Source: Echinometra lucunter
Taxonomy: Eukaryota > Echinodermata > Echinoidea > Camarodonta > Echinometridae
Assembly: GCA_029962745.1 (NCBI GenBank)
Contig: CM057151.1
Coordinates: 35,211,438-35,275,437 of the forward strand
DNA length: 64,000 nucleotides
Direction of reading: 5' to 3'
Shown: in pieces, positions 42,401-57,400 of the stretch
Layout of the letters: each line of letters opens with the position of its first letter
Numbering within the stretch: position 1 is the stretch's first letter
Translations under genes and position numbers: made by a program
The notes under the pieces: model-generated
Database searches by the model: none
Told to the model about the DNA's origin: nothing
What the model saw: only the letters and a program-made list of their open reading frames with translations

Positions 42401-45400
42401 TTTTTTTTTTTTTTTTTTTTTTACTGTTGTTGTTGTCGCCAGGAGCTACAATGTATATGCTCCTAGTTTTATGAACTGGTGTACATGGAAATGTAATGCA
42501 AATTGTAACATACGTGTACAAGTAAAGCTGCTTCTCTGTATAGCCATCCTCAAAACCTCAGCAATTCATAATTCTCTCATTTTTGATCAGATTTTTCTAA
42601 AAACTTTTGAACTGCACACTGTCTTCTTCTCACATATGAAAATCAATTCATCATAAAGGGAATTTCCTTCATGCTTTTGAAAGGTGAAAAGGAAAGGAAA
42701 GGGCATTAACAATAAATTTCATATTTTGGTTTCTGCAGTTGTAACCTACTTGTAATGCATCCCCCCCCCCCCTCGAAAAAATGTATAAACATGGTTCTCC
42801 CATAACAAATCAGTACATTTATGTTTGCATTGTGTACACATACAATTACATGTACTGTGGACTGGGTTGTTTTGGGAAGGGAAGTGAGAAAAGCAAAGTT
42901 GATTACAAGTTCATATCCTACGTACGTCAATGAAGAAATCAAATCACTGAGTTCAGAGTGCCAAAAATTAATCAATACAATGGAGTATATGTATGCAGTG
43001 TATGTCAAGTATAAACGATCTTTTGTTTGATAATGAAAGAAAAAACATGCTCATATCAATTATATCACCTTGTTTACATATTATGAGTTTGCCTGAATGA
43101 TTCCCTAACATGGTTTGGCACTCTGGCTTGTTGCTTTTGCTTCATATATCATACAGCATTTGATAATTTGATCTGCTATAATATTTAGCATATTTGGCAA
43201 TCATCCACACTTTCAAGAACGATTTCATGGGTGTAATTCAGTAATTTATTGAGAAGGTCACTTGGAGTACATCCCTTGCTACATGTACATGTGTATGACA
43301 GTAAGAGCGTCTGCTACATGATTACGCTTTACAGAAAACATGTAGAGCGGTATACAGACTAGAAATGGAACAATTATGTAAAAGGTACTGGTACTCCTTA
43401 ATACCTGCCTGTACTTGGGCTTTAATACATTAATATATACATGTATGTTAGCAAGATATACACACACAGAGTCCTTGAGTGCTGTATAAAGAAACATCAT
43501 CCACCATCAGGCCAATTTGGGATAATGCTAACAGGCTCATTTATATTTAACTGAACCATCTGAGGCTGAGTTTAGGATAATGGCAACAGGCCCATGTACA
43601 CCAACTAACTGAACCCAAGTTCAAGATAATGATGACAATCCCATGTATATTCATGTGAGGCTGAGTTTGGGATAATGATAACAGGCCCATGTACACTGTA
43701 CATAACCCACCTGAGCCTGAGGCCAAGTATGGCAATGACCTTCACTTTTCAACAGCTGTAAATCAGTGTGATATGAAACATATACCGTGTTTACACAGTG
43801 ACTCGGCTCGGGGGTTCGACACGCGAGCCGTGCTCAACACGGCAATTTTATGCTGTGTAAACGCGATCAGTGTGATCCGCGAGCCGTGTCAACACGGCTT
43901 TTTGATCCGCCAAAATCGTAGGTTTCAACCCGCGAGCCGAGTCAGACTCGCCTTTTTTTTCGTGTGTAAACAGAAAGCCGTGTCGAACCCGCATGACCTA
44001 GGTCAAACACGGCATATCCGTATCCGGTAGCGTGCGCGATATGCTCTCTAGTTCTGTGCTGTGCCCCTGCCTTCGCTCGGTTTTCATAGGTAAAAATACT
44101 CCTTTTAGGGGTCGTAAAATTCTGTTGTTGCTCATAAGATTCATTTAATAGATATGTGCTTTACTGTATTGCAAAGATTACAAGAGAAAATTATCTCCGA
44201 TCGCTGTTTAGTGTTTAACGTATGTGAACGTTGTGAAAATAGTACTCTGAATATGAACTCGGTGCTTGCCGTCAGTGGCAAATTTCCCGCATTTGTGACG
44301 TCTATTCTACTTCCGTTCGTGATCCGCGGGCCGTGTCGAACTCGCCTTTTTTGTTTCAGTATAAACGCGATCACAGTTGCCCTCTTCGCAGCGTTCGACC
44401 CTGCTTGAGGATTCAACACTCGAGCCGAGTCGTGTGTAAACACGGTAAAAGCTGGCTTGCTATATCTTGGCTAACCATGCATCAACATTTGCAGTACTAC
44501 ACCAAAAGGAAATATGGCTATGCCTAAGGCTGTGTTATAGTCTTGGGAGCACAAACCCAAGTAACCTAGGTAACGGAATCAAACGTGTCATAAAGGGTCA
44601 CTTCTGCAGAGTCCTCGCTTCTTTACATCAAGAAAACTTAGTTGCCAATAATGACTGCTAATGAGTAGAAGTATGTTTACTCTCATCTGCTCATGGCAAA
44701 CTCACATTCTGGGTTTAAATTACATGTGGTGACATCACTGATCTTTGTTTATAAATTTCTTCATTAATGATTGATATATGACGAGGAGGAATTTGGAAGG
44801 AGAGGAGAGCAAGTTTCATACATGTATGTGTAATACTGAAATGATTTTCACATGCCTCGACATCAAAATTATGAAATTAAAAACATTCAGGCCATTGAAT
44901 TAAATAATAAGCCTGAGATAACTAAACTCAGGCTAAGGTCTATGGAAAAAATGTGTGATAAACTAAAATCAAATCAAGCTCAATTGGTTAAGGGTTATTC
45001 AGATTTAAGGAGATAAATCCCCGCAACATTTTTAGTGTACAAGTCAAGGCGACAAAAGCTGCGGACCAATGAAATTCAGTTAGCGCAAAATATGTTGCCA
45101 TGAGTTGTCTGCGTAACTTCTGACAAGACTCTTCTTTTATTTGACAGTTGACGCATTAAATGTTGCAGGGATTTGTTGCCTCATATCTGAACAAGCCTTC
45201 ATACATGTACATGAAATGGTAAGCATTCAAAATCTGAAGTTTGTGATTTTGACCAATGGATAAAACTTGTTTCGGAAAACCCATAGTCACATGTGTGTAC
45301 TCTGACAGCCCCTCCCTTAGACCTTTCTAAAAAAATTGATTGAATCCCAGTTACTCCACTGATTATCATTCAGGTATGACCACTTATAATCATTCTTGTC

Positions 45401-48400
45401 CCATATGCTTTTTTAGTTTTTACACTGGCAAAATTTTGCTTAATCCCAGGAAATAGGTAGGGCTAAGGCCCGCCCCACTTACTATTCCCCAGGGTTAAGC
45501 TTAGCCTAATCTGTTCACACTCAGTTTTACCAAAGTGGGCTAGTCCTGAAGATAGCAAGGTATCATTCTAGCCATGAAAAAAGGTGGCGTATTAAAGCAC
45601 CATGGGTTAGGCAGATAGTACCGGACTAAAATCTGTGTGTGAGTTCAAAGCAAAATTAATAGTCGAGGTTTAACAATAGTACGGGGCTAAGAAGAGTGTA
45701 AAAGGGGTAAATAGTCAATATGAGGTGTGGCTTGCCCTTGAAGTGAGGAGACTTGGAGAGCAGTCAAGCTAAAAGGGTTCATGTGCAAAGACATGGCTGA
45801 GCCACCTGTCTCTATTTTGATTCTGCTTGTGAAACACTCCACCCCCACTGAGTGTGTTTGACACACGATTAAATCTTAATTGCATGGTACCTCCAATCCC
45901 ATCAACATTCGACAGGCTATATATGGAATAGCTACGGAGTTTCAAAGTATATTTCAACCAAAAAGGATATTGCAGCATACTTCAATATGACATATTGAAT
46001 ACACTGTCTTGCAAGGATATTAATAAATCATTTATGGGGAAAATTCTGCATTTTTCCCCATGTTGCATAACTCATAGGAATTTACATGTGAAAAAGTAAA
46101 ATTCCTTATCACATTATATGACAGGTGACTGAAAATCAGAGTGGTCATGGTTGATAATGTAAGTTACAAGTATACATGCAACTACATGTACATGTACCTA
46201 TACCATTACTAATAAATTCACTTGTAATCAGTGTTGGGTCCGAGACAGTCTCAACGATCCCCGATACAGAGACACTTGTGTCCAGAACAGCCGAGACCAA
46301 GACCGAGACTGAGACATTAGCGTCCCATACCGAGACGAGACATGAGACACACAATCAATGTCTCGAGACATGTCTCAAAGACACCTAACACTGTAAATGC
46401 TTGAGTACATGTATAATGCGGGGGGGGGGGGGGGGGGGGGGGCTTACAAATGTTGGACTTTTGCCATTTTTCTAACATAGTTGTTGGGCTACTTGGGGGC
46501 CCGGCCACCAATTCTGAATTTTGTTTACTTCTAGTTTTTTCTGCATATGTATGTTGATATGTATTCTCTGATTGTTAAATAAAAATTCAAAATCTACAGA
46601 CTGTATTTCAAGGTATCCAACTCTGAATCTCTACTCTGTTTCGGGTTCTTTTTAGTTTCAGAATGAAAATAATGTGATTTTATTCTACAGACTGAAGTAA
46701 AGCAGTGAGATTAACTCGTCAAAACTGAGCTCTTTTTCAGTGTCTTGCCGATGTCTCAGCCTCCGAGACACGAAACATTTCCCTTTGAGACAGAGATTGA
46801 GACCAAGACATTAGCGTCCAAGACCAAGACGAGACACGAGATACACAATCACTGCTTGTAATGCATATTACAAATTAACTTATTTACTTACGATGTGTGC
46901 GTGCATATGAGCATAGTAGAAATCTGCTTAGTGCCAGATGGGCATAAGCATATCATCATGAGTTATTACCAAGCAATAATTCTATAATACTAGTAGCTAA
47001 GATACACCCTTTTGACTCGAAGCAAAAATCATCGCCTGGCTGGTAGAAGGGTGTTAATGCACACATGGTACAATGTTATACATCCCCTGGCTGGCAGAAG
47101 GGCGTTAATGCGCGCACACACTGTACCTTTCGCATAGCACACGCTCGAGTTAATGCCCTTCTGCCAGCCGGGCGACGAAATATGTTTCACAACATTATTT
47201 CAAGGTAGACCTATTAAAATGTAATGTACATGTACATGTATATACAGGTGTATGACACACAGAGGTGTAAGAAAATTCTGTACATAATGGTATAATGCCT
47301 CATGCTCAAAAATGTATTTTTTGCTACATGTACTTCCTGTTTCAAAATATATGTCTGTATTGAGCTTGAGAGGACTGCCAGTAATCAGAGACCACAGTTC
47401 AGCGATTCCCTATCAAACTTGTGACTAGGACAAGGAGAATTTTGTGGAGTTTATAGAAAGGGTTACATTTCTCAAACAACACCACACCCTGAGTAACAAA
47501 GGACCCGGTCCATGCATGGGAGAACACTCAAGCACTGGCCTCTTATGGCCTCTGGTACTCTTTTAAAAGTCCGTTTCCAGTGCTGGTTTGAATCTGTGCT
47601 TTGGGAAAAAAACTGTTTAAAAGCCACTCTAATTTGTTAAAAGTTAACATGTGTCTATGTATTCTGGTGTACAACATGGTTCTTGGAACCAGCAAAATGT
47701 TAAGAAACTATGTAAACTTGCTGAGAATCCCACATTCACTGATAGTGACTAACAGATTATCAGATATGAACACTTATATGAATATATGGGGCAATGTAAT
47801 TGCACTCTAGTCCTGTCATTCCCCATGTCTTTGACTTACAAATGTACAAGGCTAATGCTAATCACATATGAAAATTTCTAAATCATATATTTCACATTTA
47901 AAATTCACTGCTACATTCTATGAGTCTTTATCATTCATCACTGAGTTTCAAACATTCTATATAAAGGGTGTATTCAACATTTATTTTCAACATTGTTTAA
48001 AGTTTACAAGGTACATTTTTCTATTAAGTCCTTAAATGTATGTACATGTCCAGTGTAATGTTGGGTTGCTGGAAACAGCAAAATGTTAATGCCAAACTAA
48101 GAAGAATAAGTTTTAATTACACATTCACTAGTTCTTGAATCCCCTTTAATTTTGTCCATGCTGTGATCACACAAAGATCAGACGATGGTGTGAAGCACCA
48201 AACAGGCCATGATTAAGAATAGAAAAATCACAGATGAGATAGCATGTACAATAAATCAATCCAAAAGGGCCTGTGGGAATAAACCTGGAGGTGTAGCTGA
48301 AATGTAAACAATGCCTTTTTGTTGCAAAATTTGTCATACAAAATTTGCTCCTTTACTTTGTGGTGAAACAAGTAATACTGCCCCTCTTTATCTCACTTTT

Positions 48401-51400
48401 CTCTCTCTTTCTAAAGTTTCATTTCCCTACCCCCACCCCCCCCCCCCCCCCCCCCTCTGTAATTACTACAATTACACTGTATTATGATGAACATCACGTA
48501 GACCTACCTGTAAGAAAAGTACACACATGCACTGTCAATTCCCTTTTTCATTTTACTTTTTTCATTTGTGTTTAACAGTTGGTGTATTAGAGTTGACTAA
48601 AATACATGTACATACATGTAACACTCAAAGTGGGTTATTACTCATTTCTTTTTTTACACTTTTATAATATTCTGTATCGATAATGACCATGCTTCACGGC
48701 ACTGTAGCCAACTTTTGCATGCTGTCTTCGCTTTGAAGGTCTGTTTTAGAGCGTTCACAACAGGACATGACCTTCCTACTAAACATTTCCCCTCTGTGGT
48801 TGGAATTCTTATTTTCTTGGACATAAAAACAGTGAATACATTCCATATAAATCCATAAAGCATTATAATGCTGTAATTCTACATACAATAATACATGTAC
48901 AGTTATGGGAAAATATGATGACTGCATGTATGGCGACTAGAGGCTGTAGCTATCATCATGCAGGGTTCGAACACTAATAGGCTTCCAAGACAAATGGGTA
49001 CCAAAAATGCGAGTATGAGGTTCTCCATGTAATACAAAACATAACCCCCCCCCCCCAAAAAAAAAAAAAAAAAAAATGGTTTCAAAATTTTGCCAAACGG
49101 TTTGTGTATTAATGCAAGTGCACATTCATCAATCACATCATGGATTTACTTGTTCATACATTATATGAAAAGCACTTGATCTTCCCTTTACTAGAATCAC
49201 TGTCAAGGTAGCAAACATTCCGGGAGCAGAGAGAGAAAGAGAAAGCCTTCAATCAGTATGCATTCTTTTCATTCACAGAAATTGAATGGTTCATAAAATT
49301 TGTTTCTTTTGTTGAGATTTCGGGCCTAAATCAACCATAACCGGTGTGCATACATGTATTCTATAAACTGCAATGGTTATTGTACTAAATATGGATACAT
49401 AATTAGCACTTCATATCACAGTACACGTACATGTATTACACATATTACTGCAGCCTACATACGTTGCAGGTACATTAACCAATGTATGAATGGCAAGGGC
49501 CTAATTACATGTAAATGGCTCAATGTTACAAATGTATACAAAGGAGTCTATTAGTTTCTACAGTAAAGTAGACACAATTCAGTGAACCAAATGGAAACAT
49601 TTACATGTATGAGCAAAATCTTTAATTTCATTTTCAAAATCGCATGTAAAATGGCAAAAAATAAAATGTTCTGAACTTGTTAATATAAAAGGTTACTAGT
49701 ACATGTACACGCACATCAAAATTTGCTAACAAAACAGTCATCTTTTTGAAACCCAAATATCACGTATCAAGATTTCAATTTTTTCAGATCCTGAACATAT
49801 GGGTTTGTAATGACAGAAGTTTTGAATGTATTTTGATCACCCATGTGTCTCGCTTTTTCATTAGATTTCTCATTTAATTAAAGAGCTATCCACTCCCCTG
49901 ATCGCTATGAAATGAAGGATAACCCTGTGATTGTAGTAATTTAATAAATTTTCAAGTACCTTCCACAAATGGGGCATTACCATTGATTTCTGGTTCGAGG
50001 CAGCTTTGCAAGACAGGAACCGCGGCTGATGCCAATTTGGACGCTCTCAAAATTTAAAGGTCTGTTAATGATTAGCCGACCCAATATGAATCATGCCCAT
50101 CTCGCCTGTGTACCGTAAACTTAACCTTCAGAGTAATTTGTATGTATACTCCCCATTAGTTTCTAATGAAATTACACAAATTAATACTGCATCTGGATAT
50201 CACAGCCGCATTTTCAGACTTGCCCATTCATGAACAACAACAGAGCAGTGGTAACAGCACTTGTGCTTGCAATGTCTGGAATCGTAAAGGCTCATTTAGA
50301 TATCCTTTAAAATAGAAAACCCTATGTTTATTAGAGTTCACATATGACATGGTTAAACCACACATAATATGAGACACGCATACATATAAGTGCATCAATT
50401 CCAAATAAAAGAGGGTTTTGCCAAAAGTTACGCAGAAAAAACTTCCAAGTAATTTGTAAATGCACAATAGTCTCTCATGAAATTACACAAATCAATACTG
50501 CATCTCCCTGTCACAGCCGCAATTTCAGAGTCGTGCATTCAAATCGACCCCAAATAAAAGAGTTTTTCCAAAAAATGCCCAGTGAAACACATGACGTCAT
50601 CATACATCATGCTAACTTTATAAGAATTTGATTTTTCCACACCTTTTTGTTACCAGGAGGCAAAAAAATCATACGTCTCTTGCCTCGGCATTTCTTTTTT
50701 TTTTCTTTTTTTTGGCCACCTCATATCCCATTCACAAATGCTTGGGTTTTTTTTGCTTTAAATGTAAACAAGCCTTTCAATAGGGGGGGGGGGTGTTTCA
50801 TAAAGCTGTTCGTTAAGTTACGAATGACTTTACGAACGACTTGAATATGAATTGCCAGATGGAATGCCCTAAATTTTTTCTGACATTTGAACAAAGTGTG
50901 AATGCATTTCCCACAATCTCAATTAAGGACGTTCCACAGTTAAAATGAAATCCATGTCATTTCCTCCAAATTTTGCATAGAGTTACTTTGGTACCTATGT
51001 AGGCCAAAAAATGCAAAAAATAATATAGGTTCATGTGCTTATTTTTTTTCTACGGGACTTTGAAGTTGCCATAATTTGATGGCAGATAGAATGACGCAAT
51101 CAAGAGTTATAGGCTTCTGTTAGACCTCACGATTTCGACAAACGAGTATAAATCATTTTTACTCTGTCAAAATCCAATTAAACTTCATCAATTAAACTTC
51201 ATCATTTCCAGATTTGTAGCGAAATGTATGACAGAGGTGGAAAGACTGTTTAAACTGGGCCATCTGTACTTCTCTTTAAACTAGCAGCGCCCTTATGTGG
51301 CGAAAATGGTGCCAAAAAGGACCAAAACATAATCTTAGAGGCTTTGAATGCACACGAAAAATAAAAAGGACAGTTTAAGCTACACTTTATTCAAAATCCA

Positions 51401-54400
51401 TGTCATTTTCATGAAAATTTGCAAAGTTGTAGAGGAATGCCCACTGAAGGGGTAAACACATTAAAAAAGGGGGGTTCATGTGCTCATTTTCAAGCTGTCG
51501 GCGCCCTAACGGCTGCGAATCGGCTTGAAAACCACAAAAACGTGCCAAAAATACTGATAATCTAATCCAAAATACGGCCGATTCAATTTTATGGTCCCAA
51601 ACATTCAAAACCCATGTCATATTCGTCTTTCTCTCTAGAATTGTAGAGGAAAGTATACTGAAGAGATTAAAACATTAAAAGAGTGGGGTCCATGTGCTTG
51701 TTTCTGAACTATCGTCACCCCAATAGTTGCGAATTGGCTTGAAAACCACAAAAACGCGCCAAAAACAGTCATGCAAAAGGCTGAGAATCTAATCCAAAAT
51801 ACAGCCGATTCAATTTTATGGTCCCAAACATTCAAAACCCATGTCATATTCGTCTTTCTCTCTAGAATTGTAGAGGAAAGTGTACTAAAGAGATTAAAAC
51901 ATTAAAAAAGTGGGGTCCATGTGCTTGTTTTTGAACTATCGTCACCCTAATAGTTGCGAATCTGCTTGAAAACCACAAAACGCGCCAAAACATGCAAAAA
52001 GGCTGAGAATCTACACTGAAAACGAAAGTTGGTGAAATGACTAAAAGGATTAGCCATTCACTCTGTCTTATTTGACTAAGAAATAATTAGTCATTTGTTC
52101 TTAAACTGACTAATAATAATTAGTCAATCAAATTATGTCTGATTTGAGTAATCCTGGAAATAATTGCATGAGAAAGAATCCGTAAATAGTCCTACACTGA
52201 AATCTGTTAGTCTTACGTTAGTCTTTCATTCGTCTTTTTACTAATCATTATAAATGATGACATGACGTAGTGCTGAGGTAAGCTGTCAGTCATGGGAACT
52301 AATTTCACGCATGCATATTCAAATTTTATATATATCTTTTAAAACAATGGCGGTTCTTGACACCCTGAATACTTGTCATAGGCTTGCCTGACATAGCAAC
52401 AAGTAGTATACGCAAACTTGATTCAAAGTTATTTTTGTAGTTAAAAGACCTGTTTACTATTTTATACATAACTTTCAATCATTGGTTGTTGTTGACAACC
52501 GGAAAGCTTGCCAAAGGCTTTCAAGACAGAGCAACAAGATTAGTAATGTTACCCAAGCCGGCAAGTACTAGTGTTTGTTCATTACTAACAGGTTTAAGGA
52601 ATATCTCCTCATTAATTAGTCTATAGTGCAGACGTCCGGTCCAGGTTTTCCTGAGATTATATAAACACTTTTCATTGGACTTTTCAATTAAACACAGGAA
52701 TAATGCCTGCAGAAATGGGTAAAAATATCCCCTCAGGTATGCAGTATTCAGTTTTCTGAGAGTAGGGCCTCCAAAAGAGGGGTTTTCCCACTAAAGAAAG
52801 CACACGAATTGCGAATCGCGAGCAATATTCGCCGATTCACATTAAATTTCATTACACAATGCTATTGTTATTTGAACATTATCACGGTGACCACATAATT
52901 TGCCATTAGGCAACCTAACAAATTGTATTGGTTGCCTGGCTGGCAACCAAGGAAAAAAGGTGAAGTGAGAGCCCTGTGAATCTTTACTTAATACTAAAGC
53001 TTTAGACAGGCTTTACAATCAATGGCAGTTGTTACCATATTACGGGCCATATTAAACCAAACCAGCGACAGCTAGCTGCTGCGCTCCAGGCCGGCCAGCT
53101 CGGCAGGCTCGGTGTTGCATCTGCGCTGTGCACTGCAAGCAATGATCAGCTGACGCGCACAGCTGATCAATCAGCTGTGCGCGTGACGTTTTAACCTGCG
53201 CGGTAGGGATGCGCAGAAACATAACTGTGGAACGTCCTTAAATTGTGGCAAAAAATATATTTCACAATATAAATGGGTGTAAACAATAGTAAACTCAATC
53301 TGTGTCTGCATATTTGACCTTTAGCTGACGCAACTTTATAATGATTGAGAATCCCATTTGGCTTGCCATATTCCAGTCATTTGTAAAGTCATTTGTAACT
53401 TTACAAACAGCTTTATGAAACACCCCCCAGGTTCATACGCAGCTCTCATTTTGGTATGTGAGTTCATATTCTACTTCGCACCATCGAGAGATCCTGTTGT
53501 TGCATTAATGAGATTTTGTAAATAATGGGCCTTAAATTCTGGAAATGTAGGGTGTACACGTTCGTGAAATACACCTCTCTAGCATGTATCTATGAATGGT
53601 CAGGGTCGAGATGTGAGTATTCCTAGATTTATTTTCCTCTTCCACAATGTATCAGGCAAAATGGACCCGACAATTTTTAGATTTGCAATGTAGAGCTATA
53701 TCATTCATGAGAGGTCATGTAATGTGACATGAATGTGATCACCCGATGGTTTGAAATAAACCCAACTGTTATTGTTAATTTAATTTTTAATATTTCAAAC
53801 AAAATTTCAATTTTCTATACATTTTGTCAGTTTTAAAGGTAATTCATTCGGTAATTTTGCTCCAGTTAAAGAGTAAAAAGTGGTGGTTTTAGTAACCAAC
53901 AGTAATTACTTTCATAATGACAAAAATCAGCCTATTGAAGACCAGATTGAAGTGAACATTCCTTATTTTTCTAAATAGTAGCAAAAACCCCGGAAATCAT
54001 GGAGTGTAGAATAAGAAGTTAATCCATGATTCTATCCTGTAAACACAATAGTATTACTTTTTCTATACCAAGAAAAAGTACATGTACAATTACCTACATG
54101 TACATGTAAATCCAATATCTTTAAACATGCATCATTAATATTATCCTACTAGCTCCGTTAAATACTAGCAATATGTAAAAACAAAATCAGCAAAACTACA
54201 AACAAAACTAAATTTGACAAAAGAAGCTTCAGTTCGGAAGAGGAAACTTGACAGGTTGTCACAATTACATGAACATGTGAAGGCCAAAGCACTCTGGGGA
54301 AAAACCTTCTTTTGCTTTTAACCACTGCTATGAAAAAGCCCCCCCAAACACTTGAGTTTAGAATTTTTCTGGTAAAAACTCAAACTCTACAGAAATAAGA

Positions 54401-57400
54401 AACACTTTCTGTAAAACAACAAAAAAGTAGATAAATGCTTTTTCCCTCTTGTGGCAATTTACTGAGACTTGTGCCCATTTAGCCCGGCACACACTATATG
54501 ATATTTTTGTATTTTCGAACAAATTGCATTTCGCATTATATATGATAGCTTAAACAAGTAAAATTGTCTTTCTTGAATTTCGGCACAATGATAGGAAAAC
54601 TAAAATCGAAATTTTTGTTAACTGCAAGCCCTGTGTTCAGAGTAAAGGCCAAATCGGCTTCAAATCGTAGCCGAGTATGACGTCACTATGATTTGGAATT
54701 GAATTCACTTTTATTCCTACAGGGAGGCTCACAATAGCCCGGAATTTCAATATTAGTGTTCATACGACTATTCGGAACTTTGATCATAAAGATTTCATAT
54801 GTTTGAATGTTCATATCAAGTGCTATAACAAATTTTCAAAAATCAGATCGCAGTCGATCATGCAGTGTGCGCCGGGCTTTAGTCTCATTTCTCAAAAAAA
54901 TGCTCTGGTACTGCCCATGTACACTTATGCACTTCTATAAATACCCCACACGTGATCCCATCAAAATATGCACACCGATTCTATTACATAATGGCTTTTT
55001 ACACAGGCATTTCTTGACCCCGTAATTTCCTCAGTACGGGACTTTCATTAGTCCTGTACTACTTTATTTTGCTGTTTACACTTACTAAATAAGTCCAGTA
55101 CTAAGCTCTTAGCCCAAGCTAAGAAAAAATGGCTGTTTATGCTTGGCTTTTCTTAACCCCATACTATTTCCAAAGGTGGGTCAAGGATATCCCCAGCGCA
55201 TGAATTAACCCTCTGAGCTAGATTGTCAAGCAACGACTACGTCCAAGTTTGCTTTTCAGTGCATTTCTTCTCTCCTCTTTTTGTATTTTCTTCGTATGCA
55301 GCATTAACAGGATTAACAGCTGAAGATTCTTGTTCAAACAAATTCCAGCTTGAATTAAGTTTCATTTATCATAAGCTACATGTATATGCGTGATAATAAT
55401 ATTAGGCCACATGATACAAGCACAAATCACCTAACTCTTTTTTTTTTTTGCTGGTCGTATTAAAAACAACATGCTAATGAACATCTCACTTCTGACTTGT
55501 CAATGGGCTTTGGGCTTCCTCTTATAGCTGAACTCCAAACTATTTTTTCTTCCTTTTCACACTGGCTTGCTTGGCACTGCAATTGTGGGGCTAGCCCTGC
55601 TTTTTTGCAGGGGCAACCAGTAAGGGACTACCAGTGGGGCTAGCCCACTTTGGCAAAAAAAAATGTAAATAGAAAGAGGGCTAAGGATAGTCCGGTACTA
55701 TCGGTGGGGCTAAGGCCTCTCTTAACCCAGGACTAAGCAAAAATTTGCCAGTGTAAAAAGCCCTATAATGTATCTGTACGACTTTAGTCTTTACATGTAT
55801 GTGGCTAGCAGAAGGGTATTAAGTGGAGCATAACACTGACACTGTACGTTTTGTGTAGCGCTCAGTGGGGTTAATGCTCTTCTGCTAGCCAGGCACTTCA
55901 CACTGAGCACATGCCAAAGCCCTTCTGCCAGCCATTTGTAAATTGCCATCGTACATGTAATTTAACCATGTCATGCACTGTAAACGAACATCCACAACAT
56001 TGTACAATGTAATGTAAATGTACATTCATGCATCTTTGCTCCTGTACAGTGTTTACAAGAAACATTTCAATATGAAACCTCAGTCAAATTAAATTACTGA
56101 ATCAAAGTGAAAGTAAATTCACCATTAAACACTCTTGAGTGGGAGTCTTGAACTGTATCACTGACGCATTTGGAAAGGAGTACAAAATAAAGATTGAGAA
56201 ATAAATGCTCCATGTACTCAAGAAATGATGGCATAAGAAACATGGATTTTCACTTTCAGTTGAATGAGAAATTCATCACAGGTCTATTTTGGAAGAATGA
56301 AGACACTGATAGGTCTGCAATAAATATGTTTCTATTTTTACTATTTTTTTAAGTGTTTCTACTTGAGACAAAGGAAGGGAAGTCAGCCTGACAGAAATTA
56401 TATAATATAAAGAAAGTACATGTATTCTGATATCATTTTATTCAATGTAAAGAGCGTGAATTTCAAAACTGTTTCAAAAGGTTTCTGTTTATATACCAAT
56501 CTGTCACATGAGTTCAAACCTTTTTGATTCTTTGCTAACAATATTATTCTCTTTGATGGTACACAAATCTTTGTGTTATCAGTCAGACATTAGCATTCAA
56601 CTACATACATGGAAGCTTGGTGGATCAAGAAGAATGGGAGCAGAAGTTCATGGCTTTATGAACTACTCCTTACAATACCTCCAGCATTGTTACATTAGGT
56701 AGGACGCCCATCACTCATCTAATTTCTCATCTCTATTCTACCGCATGATCCACAATGAGACAATCCGGGGGACGGCATCCCTTGCCATCAACCATGTGCT
56801 TCAACTTCAATTACAGGGCCGACTCAGAATGGAGGTTCGATTCTCCCTTCATTACGCACGCCATATCAAATTACCCACCTCGTTATATTGCTTTTCCTCA
56901 TGGTCCTGGGACCGCTTTTGGGAGAACGGGGCGGGGAGGTGATGGAAAAACCAGGAAAATGTGCTGGGGTAACCCTCCACAAGGAGTCAACATGACTAGA
57001 CAGAATTTGCAAAAGACTATACGAGATTACACTGCAAACAGCAATAAGGTCTGTACTGGAAGCAGAATGCTCATTTACTTTTAATGCATATCTAAACAAA
57101 AGAATGACAAGCAAATGACAGTTTGATCCTCCCCCAATCGAATCTGGATAACCATTTGATTTGGTGGGTAAAGTCAGCATATGCACACAAACTAAACCTT
57201 ACCAATGACTCCATTGTTTGCATCCTATACACACGCAAGAAAGCCAAGAGAGATTTTCTATATTTTTCTTCAACTGCAATAAGATTATCTATCTGTTCTA
57301 TCAAAGTTATTTCTTTGGTGGTTCATTTTACCTAATTTCTAAAGCAATCAACCATCCTGCAGCACAGAAATTATCTGTCTGCATCTATTCACGCATGGAT

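Larger units (their letters stand above)
50923..53241. mobile_element. 2.3-kb TTAA-flanked element nested in the foldback
   Basis: TTAA-GGACGTTCCACAGTTA at the left and TAACTGTGGAACGTCC-TTAA at the right are a perfect 16-bp inverted repeat inside TTAA duplications, the piggyBac-type signature. Inside: tandem units of about 240 bp (51378-52019), a TAGTC/GACTAA-rich part (52020-52260) and a GC-rich end with a perfect palindrome (53153-53184). No transposase frame; non-autonomous. Confidence 0.85.
50783..53428. mobile_element. outer foldback (GTGTTTCATAAAGCTGTT ends) split by insertion
   Basis: Left GGGGGTGTTTCATAAAGCTG and right CAGCTTTATGAAACACCCCC. The arms go on with TTCGTTAAGTTACGAATGAC versus reverse TTTGTAAAGTTACAAATGAC and GACTTTACGAA-GACT-GAATATG. 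Without the 2.3-kb insert, the element would be about 330 bp with its centre near the insertion (CCACAAT...ATTGTGG). Confidence 0.85.

Noticed and set aside
43689..44443. Open frames in the GC-rich block as a bacterial-like insertion
   Set aside because: The block has TA-flanked terminal inverted repeats and internal palindromes; the frames are by-products of a MITE.
56825..56845. tRNA-like B box (GGTTCGATTC)
   Set aside because: No matching A box or cloverleaf stems around it.
56755..57084. 109-codon plus-strand frame as a gene
   Set aside because: No recognisable family, overlapping similar-length frames on both strands, no convincing splice context.
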